Positions 1 through 4,959 of a stretch of DNA of 5,957 nt are shown here, piece after piece (position 1 is the stretch's first letter; each line of letters starts with the position of its first letter). The stretch is from Patescibacteria group bacterium. Its GTDB lineage: Bacteria > Patescibacteriota > Minisyncoccia > Phycocordibacterales > UBA9973. Location of the stretch: contig JAHJBA010000024.1 of NCBI GenBank assembly GCA_018813625.1, positions 1-5,957 of the forward strand, written 5' to 3'. Below the pieces are notes generated by a model that was given only the letters and a program-made list of their open reading frames with translations, had not been told where the DNA came from and ran no database searches. A program made the translations under genes and the position numbers.

Positions 1-65
1 ATGGTTTAGTGGTAGAACACGTCCTTGCCAAGGATGAGACGGGAGTTCGATTCTCCCTGGCCGCA
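1..65 (+). tRNA. tRNA-Gly (anticodon GCC), 5' end cut by the window edge
   Basis: The anticodon arm CCTTGCCAAGG holds the GCC anticodon (Gly, GGC/GGU codons). The T arm GGGAG-TTCGATT-CTCCC (41-57) and the 3' acceptor strand TGGCCGC (58-64) with discriminator A65 are clear. The 5' acceptor strand should read GCGGCCA, and only its last base is inside the window, so about six bases are missing to the left. No CCA follows the discriminator (the DNA continues CAAAT), so the tail must be added after transcription. The next gene, starting 8 bp downstream, encodes the enzyme that does this. Confidence 0.93.
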
Positions 66-73
66 CAAATTTA

Positions 74-1657
74 GTGGATTTACTACAAAAAAATTTAATA
101 AAAAAAATACCTAAAGAAGTTTCACATGTAACTGAAACCCTAGAGAGAGCTGGTTTTGAGGCATATTTAGTTGGTGGTTGTGTCCGTGATCTTCTAATGA
201 GCATAGAGCCAAAAGATTGGGACATAACAACAAGCGCAAAGCCAGAGCAAATTATAGAACTTTTTGAAAAGACGGTTTATGAGAATACCTTTGGGACGGT
301 CGCTGTTATTCAGGAGGATGTTTCACAAGAAACATTGCGCCAAATAGAGGTTACGCCATATAGAATCGAATCGAAATATAGTGATTTTAGACATCCTGAT
401 GAGATAAAATTTAGCGACAAGCTAGAGGATGATCTTAAGAGACGTGATTTTACGATAAATGCGATGGCCTTGGATTCTAAAGGACACTTAGTTGATCTGT
501 TTGACGGAAGAAAAGACATGGATAAAAAAATATTAAGGACAGTATGGGATCCGGAAAGTCGTTTTTCAGAGGATGCTCTGAGAATGTTAAGAGCTGTCCG
601 TTTTGCTTTACAACTTAACTTTTCTATTGCCTATGAAGTTTCAGAAAATATTATAAAAAATTCAGATTTGATAAAAAAAATTTCTGCAGAAAGAATTCGC
701 GATGAGTTTGTAAAAATAATTATGTCAAAAAATCCGTCAGCAGGAATTGTCATGCTCGAAAAATTTGGATTGTTAAAAAATATAATTCCTGAATTAGAAG
801 AGGGAATAAACTGTGAACAGTCGGGAGAACATATTTATGATGTTTGGGATCATTCGCTTCACGCATTACAACATTCGGCAGACAAAAATTGGCCTTTAGA
901 AATAAGGCTTTCTGCGCTTTTTCATGATATTGGCAAACCAAAATCAAGGCGTCTTTCCTTGCCAACAAATAATTTTTCAGGTCCTCGGTTCTCCGGGTCC
1001 CTATCTCGGCCAGACCATTCAAAATCATTTGTTGGCTCGAAAAAACTTTATACTTTTTATGGTCATGAAGTTGTGAGTGCAAGAATGGCAAAAAAAATCT
1101 TAGAGAGGTTAAAATTCTCAAGTAAAGAAATTGAACTTGTGGATAAGCTAGTACGCAACCATATGTTTTTTTCGGATACGGAACAAATTACACTTTCTGC
1201 TGTGAGGAGAATTATCGCAAAAGTTGGAAAAGAAAATATTTGGTCTCTTATGAATGTCCGTGAGTGTGACAGGGTTGGTATGAAAAAAAAAGAAGCACCG
1301 TATCGTTTGCGAAAATATTTTGCAATGATAGAGGAGGCTTTGCATGACCCTATTTCTGTTGGGCAATTAAAAATTAATGGAGAGCTTATGATAAAGGACA
1401 TCGGAATGAGCCCTGGTCCAAGAATGGGCTGGATTTTGCATGCTTTATTAGAGGAAGTTATTGAGGATCCTAAAAAGAATACTACTGAGTATTTAAAGGA
1501 CAAAGCACAAAAACTTGACCAACTTTCTGATCTGGAATTAAGGACATTGGGTGAAAAAGGCAAAGAGATAAAAGAAGAATTAGAAGAAAAGGAGGTCTTG
1601 AAACTTCATGAAAAACATGGGGTAAAAAAGACTAAAGCTCTGGAGAGTGAACGTTAA
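74..1657 (+). CDS. cca: CCA tRNA nucleotidyltransferase (CCA-adding enzyme) with HD domain
   Basis: Class II nucleotidyltransferase that adds or repairs the 3' CCA of tRNAs in the cytoplasm. Visible in the 527-aa product: the GG motif LVGGCVRD (32-39), metal-binding D48-W-D50, RRDFTINAMA (123-131), and the template-like motif EDALRMLRAVRFALQLNF (166-183). An HD phosphohydrolase-type domain follows with H260, H284-D285, FYGHE (H331) and RNHM (H363). A C-terminal PGPRMGWILHALLEEV block (447-462) is typical of the bacterial HD-containing subfamily. The last 40 residues are a charged, probably helical tail. The GTG at 74 is the only ordinary start codon available: an in-frame TGA lies at 35-37 and the catalytic region begins soon after. 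There is no Shine-Dalgarno. If the tRNA-Gly is processed from a common transcript, the mRNA would have only an 8-nt leader. Residues about 297-321 look like an insertion between GKPKSRR and YTFYGHE, encoded by a DNA palindrome. The 3' end overlaps the convergent TMEM175 gene by 26 bp. The related poly(A) polymerase function cannot be excluded. Confidence 0.95.
   Translation: MDLLQKNLIKKIPKEVSHVTETLERAGFEAYLVGGCVRDLLMSIEPKDWDITTSAKPEQIIELFEKTVYENTFGTVAVIQEDVSQETLRQIEVTPYRIESKYSDFRHPDEIKFSDKLEDDLKRRDFTINAMALDSKGHLVDLFDGRKDMDKKILRTVWDPESRFSEDALRMLRAVRFALQLNFSIAYEVSENIIKNSDLIKKISAERIRDEFVKIIMSKNPSAGIVMLEKFGLLKNIIPELEEGINCEQSGEHIYDVWDHSLHALQHSADKNWPLEIRLSALFHDIGKPKSRRLSLPTNNFSGPRFSGSLSRPDHSKSFVGSKKLYTFYGHEVVSARMAKKILERLKFSSKEIELVDKLVRNHMFFSDTEQITLSAVRRIIAKVGKENIWSLMNVRECDRVGMKKKEAPYRLRKYFAMIEEALHDPISVGQLKINGELMIKDIGMSPGPRMGWILHALLEEVIEDPKKNTTEYLKDKAQKLDQLSDLELRTLGEKGKEIKEELEEKEVLKLHEKHGVKKTKALESER
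961..1036. repeat. Palindromic element inserted in frame in cca
   Basis: The outer arms 961-976 and 1021-1036 are reverse complements at 15 of 16 positions (GCCAACAAATAATTTT against AAAATCATTTGTTGGC). A second short pair, GGTC (980-983) and GACC (1013-1016), lies just inside. The core 981-1016 is roughly two-thirds G+C, in sharp contrast to the AT-rich gene around it. The element encodes about 25 residues of low-complexity Ser/Pro/Gly/Phe sequence in a loop of the HD domain, where family members normally pass almost directly from GKP to YTFYGHE. The reading frame is kept. It resembles in principle the Rickettsia palindromic elements found inside genes. Whether it occurs elsewhere in this genome cannot be seen here. 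Confidence 0.6.
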
Positions 1658-2270
1658 AGAATTTGAGAATTTTATTGAATATTTTTGTACTAGATGGCAA
1701 GATATTAAATATTACGGCCAAAGAAAACAAAGCAAGAGAGAGGTTCCTATTATAAAAACTTAGAATGATAGCAATTAAGGCAAACACAACCGGCACCAAT
1801 GTCCTGACGGTGCTACCGTGAATTTCTCTTTTTGGTATTTCTGGGTTTTTTATTTGATCTGAAAAGAAGACATAATTTCTCATCCAATACAGACAGAGGC
1901 CTATCAAGGCTATGTGAGTGCCGAAAATTATAATTGCCAATCCAGTCTGATGAAATCTGCCCAAGACGCTTGCGGAAAATGGGACTAGGCCGATTAATAA
2001 AAAAAACAAGGCATTCAGGTTTGTAAGTTTGATATCAATATTTTTTGCATAAACTGAAATAAAAAAGTGATGAGCCCGCCAGTAGGTAAAAAGAAGAGTA
2101 AAGGACAGAACGTAGCTTATAATAGATGGTGCCAGATTCTTTATAGCAACCCAGAGTTCTGAATTATTAAATATAATAATACTTTGTGGTATTTTAAGCT
2201 CAAAGACCAAGATTGTCATTACGATGGCAAAGATCCCGTCTGAAAGCTCCTCTAATCTCAATGGTTTCAT
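1632..2270 (-). CDS. TMEM175 family (DUF1211) integral membrane protein, probable potassium channel
   Basis: The 212-aa product begins MKPLRLEELSDGIFAIVMTILV, matching the TMEM175/DUF1211 signature RxxxFSDG, with Leu in place of Phe (R5, S10-D11-G12). Bacterial TMEM175 proteins are about 200 aa with six transmembrane helices and assemble as K+-selective tetramers lined by the first helix. Hydrophobic stretches here lie near residues 12-27, 45-66, 84-105, 108-130, 155-172 and 176-194, consistent with six helices in the inner membrane. The last 18 residues are polar. The start is supported by the signature sitting at the extreme N-terminus. No Shine-Dalgarno precedes it, but an extended -10 box ends 6 bp before the ATG, so the message is probably leaderless. 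The stop (TAG) lies inside the 3' end of the convergent cca gene. Ion selectivity is inferred from the family only. Confidence 0.88.
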   Translation of the reverse strand: MKPLRLEELSDGIFAIVMTILVFELKIPQSIIIFNNSELWVAIKNLAPSIISYVLSFTLLFTYWRAHHFFISVYAKNIDIKLTNLNALFFLLIGLVPFSASVLGRFHQTGLAIIIFGTHIALIGLCLYWMRNYVFFSDQIKNPEIPKREIHGSTVRTLVPVVFALIAIILSFYNRNLSLALFSLAVIFNILPSSTKIFNKILKFFNVHSPEL

Positions 2271-2276
2271 ATCTAA

Positions 2277-2285
2277 ATTATATCA
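2277..2285 (-). promoter_or_regulatory. Extended -10 promoter for the TMEM175 gene
   Basis: Reading the minus strand, TGATATAAT fits the extended -10 pattern TGnTATAAT exactly. No good -35 box lies at the usual distance, as is common for extended -10 promoters. The expected transcription start, about 7 nt downstream, falls on or next to the A of the ATG at 2270, which would give a leaderless mRNA and explain the absent ribosome binding site. Confidence 0.55.
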
Positions 2286-2310
2286 TAAAGTTAGATCAAA
2301 AATAATAATA

Positions 2311-2319
2311 TGCTAGAAT
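2311..2319 (+). promoter_or_regulatory. Possible extended -10 promoter for the murI leader
   Basis: TGCTAGAAT fits TGnTAnAAT, with a weak TTAGAT 17 bp upstream in the -35 position. The predicted start, near 2326, falls just before the long inverted repeat that begins at 2330, so the transcript would carry the whole structured leader into murI. A second candidate -10 (CATAAT, 2406-2411) inside the repeat would give a short leader instead. In DNA this AT-rich, either could be chance. Confidence 0.35.
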
Positions 2320-2329
2320 GATGGAATGA

Positions 2330-2452
2330 ATCCCGTTAGAAGCCACGGTCGCGAGCGATAATGGGAGAGTGTGTAACAGAAAATTATTAATTTAAACAGA
2401 GCGGGCATAATCTTTTTTAAAATAAAGACCGTGACCTGCTTCTAAACGGGAT
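2330..2452 (+). promoter_or_regulatory. Long imperfect inverted repeat forming the murI leader; structured RNA or palindromic repeat element
   Basis: The 5' arm 2330-2350 (begins ATCCCGTTAGAAGC, ends CACGGTC) pairs with the 3' arm 2427-2452 (GACCGTG...GCTTCTA-AACGGGAT). This gives 21 base pairs in three blocks: 2330-2337 with 2445-2452, 2338-2343 with 2438-2443, and 2344-2350 with 2427-2433. They are interrupted only by a bulged A2444 and a 4-nt bulge ACCT (2434-2437). The 76-nt interior is AT-rich and shows no equally strong helix. The outer stem includes the A and T of the murI ATG (2451-2453), so the folded RNA would bury the start codon. I could not match it to a riboswitch, T-box, SRP or 6S consensus. 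It may be a cis-acting leader, a small RNA abutting murI, or a dispersed palindromic repeat. Confidence 0.6.
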
Positions 2453-3245
2453 GAAGATAGGTATTTTTGATTCTGGTCTTGGAGGACTAATTGTTACTAG
2501 GGCTATAAGAAAAGCGATGCCCCTTTATGACTATGTTTATTTGGGGGATACAAAAAGGGTTCCATACGGGAATCGTTCATATGAGACTGTTTTTGAATTT
2601 ACCAGACAGGCAGTCGATTATCTCTTTAAAAAAGAAAATTGTGAGATTATTATTTTGGCTTGCAATACGGCGTCAGCTCGTGCTTTACGCAGAATTCAAC
2701 AGGAATACCTGTTAAAAAATTTTCCAAAAAGAAAAGTTTTGGGGGTTTTGATTCCTACGGCAGAAGAGTGCGCGAAATATAAAAAAGTAGGAGTAATTGG
2801 TACAGCTGGAACCGTCGCGTCGAATACATTTGTAGATGAAATAAAAAAACTAAACAAGAAGGTTGCTGTTTTTCAAGAGCCTACGCCTATGTTGGTGCCA
2901 TTGGTTGAGGAAGGGGAGAAAGTGTTGGCCAAACCCTTTCTCTTAAAATATCTGAAATCTTTTTTAAATAAAAAATTTGATGCGGTTGCTCTTGGTTGCA
3001 CACATTATCCGATTTTTAAAAGTGAAATTAGGAAAATCCTGGGCAAAAAGATAAAAGTGCTTTCTCAAGATGAGATTATTCCCAAAGAACTAAAAGAGTA
3101 CTTTGCTCGGCATCCTGAAATAGAAAAAAAACTTTCCAAAAATAAATCGGCTAAAATTCTTGTAACAGACATGACAAAAAATGTTATGAAACTTACCCAA
3201 AAATGGTTTGGGAAAAATTCAAAACCGGAATTGATTAAATTATAA
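2451..3245 (+). CDS. murI: Glutamate racemase
   Basis: Cofactor-independent racemase that makes D-glutamate from L-glutamate for peptidoglycan stem peptides, in the cytoplasm. The 264-aa length is normal. Family landmarks appear in order: MKIGIFDSGLGG (catalytic-site D7-S8), YLGDTKRVPYG (30-40), LACNTASA with catalytic C71, IGTAGTV (116-122), and GCTHYP with the second catalytic cysteine C183 followed by T184-H185. The ATG at 2451 is certain because the family starts exactly here, yet no Shine-Dalgarno lies upstream and the start codon forms the base of the long leader stem. The gene stands alone: tRNA-Leu begins 12 bp after its stop. It is divergent from the TMEM175 gene across a 180-bp gap. 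Presence of murI implies the cell makes or remodels peptidoglycan. Confidence 0.96.
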   Translation: MKIGIFDSGLGGLIVTRAIRKAMPLYDYVYLGDTKRVPYGNRSYETVFEFTRQAVDYLFKKENCEIIILACNTASARALRRIQQEYLLKNFPKRKVLGVLIPTAEECAKYKKVGVIGTAGTVASNTFVDEIKKLNKKVAVFQEPTPMLVPLVEEGEKVLAKPFLLKYLKSFLNKKFDAVALGCTHYPIFKSEIRKILGKKIKVLSQDEIIPKELKEYFARHPEIEKKLSKNKSAKILVTDMTKNVMKLTQKWFGKNSKPELIKL

Positions 3246-3257
3246 AAAATAGAAAAT

Positions 3258-3341
3258 GCCGTGGTGGCGGAATTGGCATACGCGATAGCTTCAGGAGCTA
3301 TTGAGAGCAATCTCTTGGGAGTTCAAATCTCCCCCACGGCA
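3258..3341 (+). tRNA. tRNA-Leu (anticodon CAG)
   Basis: A complete class II tRNA of 84 nt. The acceptor strands GCCGTGG (3258-3264) and CCACGGC (3334-3340) pair fully, with discriminator A3341. The anticodon stem ATAGC/GCTAT encloses the loop TTCAGGA with anticodon CAG (Leu, CUG codons). A long variable arm (GAGA...TCTC) and the T arm GGGAG-TTCAAAT-CTCCC follow. No CCA is encoded; the DNA continues CAAAAAAA. It starts 12 bp after murI and may be transcribed with it. Confidence 0.96.
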
Positions 3342-3407
3342 CAAAAAAAGCCAAATTTTTTGGATTTCTACAAATGATCCTTTTAAATATGGGATTTTTG
3401 GGTGCTG

Positions 3408-3436
3408 TTGACTTTTTCATATATCTATGATATACT
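3408..3436 (+). promoter_or_regulatory. Sigma70-type promoter of the DGR target gene
   Basis: TTGACT (3408-3413) and TATACT (3431-3436) are separated by exactly 17 bp, each one base from consensus, making this the best promoter in the window. The start would fall near 3443, leaving a leader of about 50 nt that holds a small hairpin and a strong Shine-Dalgarno. This predicts high expression of the target gene on its own, independent of the upstream tRNA and murI. Confidence 0.75.
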
Positions 3437-3445
3437 TTTCTGCAG

Positions 3446-3461
3446 AGAACAATAGTGTTCT
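3446..3461 (+). other. Small hairpin at the 5' end of the target-gene leader
   Basis: AGAACA (3446-3451) and TGTTCT (3456-3461) pair perfectly around an ATAG tetraloop. The hairpin would lie within a few bases of the predicted 5' end of the mRNA, a position where hairpins can protect against decay. It is also a perfect interrupted palindrome in DNA, so an operator is the alternative. Confidence 0.35.
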
Positions 3462-3491
3462 TTTAATTTAAATAATAGGAGGAGTCAAAAA

Positions 3492-4238
3492 ATGGACGAA
3501 TCAAAAAGACTTGCTACATCGGGCCAGTTGTCTGCTGTAGGTTTCAAAATTGCTAGCACAGTTACCCGCGTGCTTGGCGAAGGAAATTTCGGTTTTGAAG
3601 AAGCTAATCATCTCATTTTAAATAATGAGAAAGCTTTGGAAAAATTGACCGAAAAATTCTGTGAAGAAATTTTTGGTATTAAGGCCGATCAATGGGTTGA
3701 AGAAAAAAGAAGAATTGAAAGATTCTATAAAAAGTTCTTTAATCGCACAGTTGACTGGTTAAAGATTTCTATGCCTGTAAAAAAAGAAGGCATGAATCGC
3801 TTGGAAGTAATTTTCTCGGATATCACCGAAGATGATGTATTTAACGCTTATGCGAAACAATTCCGCAAAGATTCTGTTTGGAAATACTACAACAGCATTA
3901 CCAAGGCGATTCGTGAACAACAACTACGTCCCGAAGGCGACTATGTAATTTCTCATGTTGGTGGAGATGAACCAGATATACTCAATAAGAGCTATGACGA
4001 TGGCATTAACGAAGGGGTCAAATTCATGGTTCCCAAAGAAGGATTGATTTCTGCTTTTAGACATCGCATAGAAACAAACAAAATGTACGATGTTAAAGGA
4101 ATAACCCGTTTTGCCGCTCTTGATTCGGATGGGAGCGCTATGGACATGGACCGCAATAGTTTTGGCAAGTTCTGCATTAGCAGCAGCGATCGTGACGATC
4201 GCGATTCCGGCAGCGGTCTCCGTCAAGTAGATTTTTAA
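3492..4238 (+). CDS. DGR target (variable) protein with C-terminal variable repeat
   Basis: Protein of 248 aa diversified by the adjacent retroelement. The start follows an ideal AGGAGGAG (3477-3484) with 7-nt spacing. No signal peptide or membrane segment is visible, so it is probably cytoplasmic or exported by another route. Residues 1-60 look helical; residues 65-165 are mixed, with no family I recognise. Residues about 166-248 (YDDGINEGVKFMVPKEGLISAF...GLRQ) suit the C-type-lectin-like fold used by DGR targets, by position and the G-L/F-R ending, but the match is not decisive. The VR encodes A209 to Q245. Twelve residues differ from the template-encoded version: 215, 218, 220, 224, 228, 231, 232, 233, 236, 238, 240 and 241. 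The current variant is Asp/Ser rich. Invariant residues between them (G214, M217, M219, G225, K226, F227, I229, R234, R237) would form the scaffold. The stop lies 10 bp after the VR, so variation is at the extreme C-terminus. The ligand is unknown. Confidence 0.88.
   Translation: MDESKRLATSGQLSAVGFKIASTVTRVLGEGNFGFEEANHLILNNEKALEKLTEKFCEEIFGIKADQWVEEKRRIERFYKKFFNRTVDWLKISMPVKKEGMNRLEVIFSDITEDDVFNAYAKQFRKDSVWKYYNSITKAIREQQLRPEGDYVISHVGGDEPDILNKSYDDGINEGVKFMVPKEGLISAFRHRIETNKMYDVKGITRFAALDSDGSAMDMDRNSFGKFCISSSDRDDRDSGSGLRQVDF
4116..4225 (+). repeat. DGR variable repeat (VR)
   Basis: This segment aligns to the TR at 4474-4583 without gaps over 110 bp. Fourteen of the 15 differences fall where TR has A: VR positions 4135, 4143, 4149, 4161, 4162, 4173, 4174, 4183, 4186, 4188, 4197, 4203, 4210 and 4213. 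Eleven are A to G and three A to T. The one exception is 4133 (T in TR, G here), a silent change in a Gly codon. Eleven of the 12 AAY codons in TR are altered here. The unchanged 3' end CGGTCTCCGTCA (4214-4225) is the likely site where homing initiates (IMH). Confidence 0.96.
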
Positions 4239-4257
4239 ACCTATTAACTTTAAACTT

Positions 4258-4288
4258 GTACCCTTGAATTTTTCGAGGGTACTTTTTT
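4258..4288 (+). terminator. Rho-independent terminator (or DGR post-VR hairpin) after the target gene
   Basis: GTACCCTTGAA (4258-4268) pairs with TTCGAGGGTAC (4272-4282), an 11-bp stem with one T-G wobble and a TTT loop, followed by six T (4283-4288). It lies 20 bp after the target stop and should separate the target mRNA from the TR transcript. Some DGRs, such as that of Bordetella phage BPP-1, need a hairpin or cruciform just after VR for efficient homing, and this stem is placed to do that as well. Confidence 0.8.
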
Positions 4289-4296
4289 GTTATAAT
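4288..4296 (+). promoter_or_regulatory. Extended -10 promoter for the TR transcript
   Basis: TGTTATAAT fits TGnTATAAT perfectly and sits directly on the end of the preceding terminator's T tract. No convincing -35 is present at normal spacing. The start would be near 4303, about 170 nt upstream of the TR. The direction is the one required, since the adenines that vary in VR are plus-strand adenines of TR. Confidence 0.6.
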
Positions 4297-4473
4297 TAAC
4301 CTGGCTGTTAAGCTGATCTTTTTAAAAAAGATGACAGTTTGCCATAAAATAGAAACTGCCTGCGAGAATTTAGGGAATATAAAGATTCCGAACATAGACG
4401 GTTTGAGAGCCGGAAAAACTCAGTGTATCTTGTATAAGATATGCGGTGATATGGATGAATTTTCGCAGAAAGG

Positions 4474-4583
4474 GCTCTTGATTCGGATGGTAACGCTATG
4501 AACATGAACCGCAATAGTAATGGCAAGTTCAACATTAGCAACAACAATCGTGACAATCGCAATTCCGACAACGGTCTCCGTCA
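4474..4583 (+). repeat. DGR template repeat (TR)
   Basis: The donor copy for VR. It contains 36 adenines in 110 nt and, in the VR reading frame, 12 AAY (Asn) codons, the codon type that adenine mutagenesis diversifies most widely without creating stop codons. Translated in the VR frame it would read DSDGNAMNMNRNSNGKF... but there is no start and it is not expected to be translated. Identity to VR begins at GCTCTTGATTCGG and ends at CGGTCTCCGTCA; flanking bases on both sides differ. Confidence 0.96.
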
Positions 4584-4596
4584 GAAGTTTCTTACA

Positions 4597-4623
4597 AAAA
4601 GCTCCTTTATAAAAGGGGCTTTT
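4597..4623. terminator. Bidirectional terminator-like hairpin between TR and avd
   Basis: GCTCCTTT (4601-4608) pairs with AAAGGGGC (4612-4619), with one T-G wobble and an ATA loop, extended by AAAA/TTTT at the base. On the plus strand it is followed by TTTTA, ending the TR RNA. On the minus strand it is followed by TTTTTG, ending avd, whose stop codon (4622-4624) overlaps the stem base. The minus-strand T run is longer, so termination of avd is better supported. Confidence 0.65.
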
Positions 4624-4894
4624 ATGTTGATAAAGATTTTATCCAACCAGTTGTCATCATAGAAATATTTTCTAGCATACTAGATAAATTTATATAAGAT
4701 TTTTCTTTTATAATACCGAGCTCGTATTCTAAACGAATAAGATGTTTTAATATTTCTATATCTCTTCGAGCCTGGCTTAACGTTTCTTGTTTGCTTTGTC
4801 TGTTTCGCAAGGCAGAATCAATTAAAAGAGTTAAAATATGCAGTGAGTATTTTTCTACAACTTTATGAATGCCAAGTTTGTTTTGTTTCGGCAT
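4622..4894 (-). CDS. avd: Avd-like DGR accessory protein (four-helix bundle)
   Basis: Small protein of 90 aa, MPKQNKLGIH to GWIKSLST, nearly all predicted helix and basic overall. The pattern of long amphipathic helices (about residues 8-30, 36-55, 57-66 and 68-88), the R-R-D-I-x-x-L-K-x-L-I-R-L block and the terminal GWIKS match the Avd/four-helix-bundle family that binds DGR reverse transcriptase and template RNA. In Bordetella phage BPP-1, Avd is about 128 aa and forms a pentamer; this one is shorter. The start at 4894 is chosen because AGGAG (4900-4904 on the plus coordinates) lies 5 nt upstream. The in-frame ATG further upstream would run into the RT gene with no ribosome site. It is read opposite to TR and RT, divergent from RT and convergent with the TR RNA, an unusual order. 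No other role is evident. Confidence 0.8.
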   Translation of the reverse strand: MPKQNKLGIHKVVEKYSLHILTLLIDSALRNRQSKQETLSQARRDIEILKHLIRLEYELGIIKEKSYINLSSMLENISMMTTGWIKSLST

Positions 4895-4922
4895 TTTTTC
4901 TCCTAATTGATAAATTATTTTG

Positions 4923-4928
4923 TATAAT
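4923..4928 (+). promoter_or_regulatory. -10 box for the reverse transcriptase gene
   Basis: A perfect TATAAT with no good -35 (TTGATA at 4907-4912 is too close). The start would be near 4935. That leaves the ATG at 4937 almost leaderless, but gives a normal 24-nt leader with a Shine-Dalgarno to the ATG at 4959. Confidence 0.45.
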
Positions 4929-4931
4929 CTT

Positions 4932-4959
4932 TTTATATGAAGAATAACAGGAAGCTCAA
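4932..4959 (-). promoter_or_regulatory. Possible promoter for avd, overlapping the RT start
   Basis: On the minus strand TTGAGC (4954-4959) and TATAAA (4932-4937) are 16 bp apart and point toward avd. The box overlaps the RT -10 and start region, so the two genes would share a compact divergent promoter. The DNA is AT-rich, so chance matches are likely. Confidence 0.35.

Larger units (their letters stand above)
4303..4624 (+). ncRNA. DGR template RNA (TR RNA), predicted extent
   Basis: Most of the 383 bp between the target stop (4238) and the convergent avd stop (4622) lacks a credible gene and appears to encode this RNA of about 320 nt. Before the TR it can form several helices: CAGTTT 4335-4340 with AAACTG 4353-4358; CTGCGAGAA 4360-4368 with TTTTCGCAG 4460-4468 (one mismatch); and a small TATCTT/AAGATA hairpin between them. 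The middle helix closes immediately before the TR. The TR occupies 4474-4583, followed by about 13 nt and a terminator-like hairpin. The ends are inferred from the promoter and hairpin only. Readthrough into the RT gene, antisense to avd, is possible. Confidence 0.55.

Noticed and set aside
750..1563. Long minus-strand open frames inside cca
   Set aside because: The plus-strand reading has every catalytic motif of the CCA-adding family. The antisense frames show no recognisable domain.
3351..3363. CCAAA-TTT-TTTGG hairpin after tRNA-Leu as a terminator
   Set aside because: The stem is only 5 bp with little G+C and no T run after it. It is too weak to annotate, though it may slow transcription.
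3924..4226. Minus-strand open frames under the target gene's VR
   Set aside because: Shadows of the target coding sequence, with no start signals and low-complexity content.
4308..4571. Minus-strand open frame of 87 codons across the TR
   Set aside because: It is antisense to the TR and exists because the AAY-rich template has few stops on the opposite strand. It has no ribosome site and no family resemblance.
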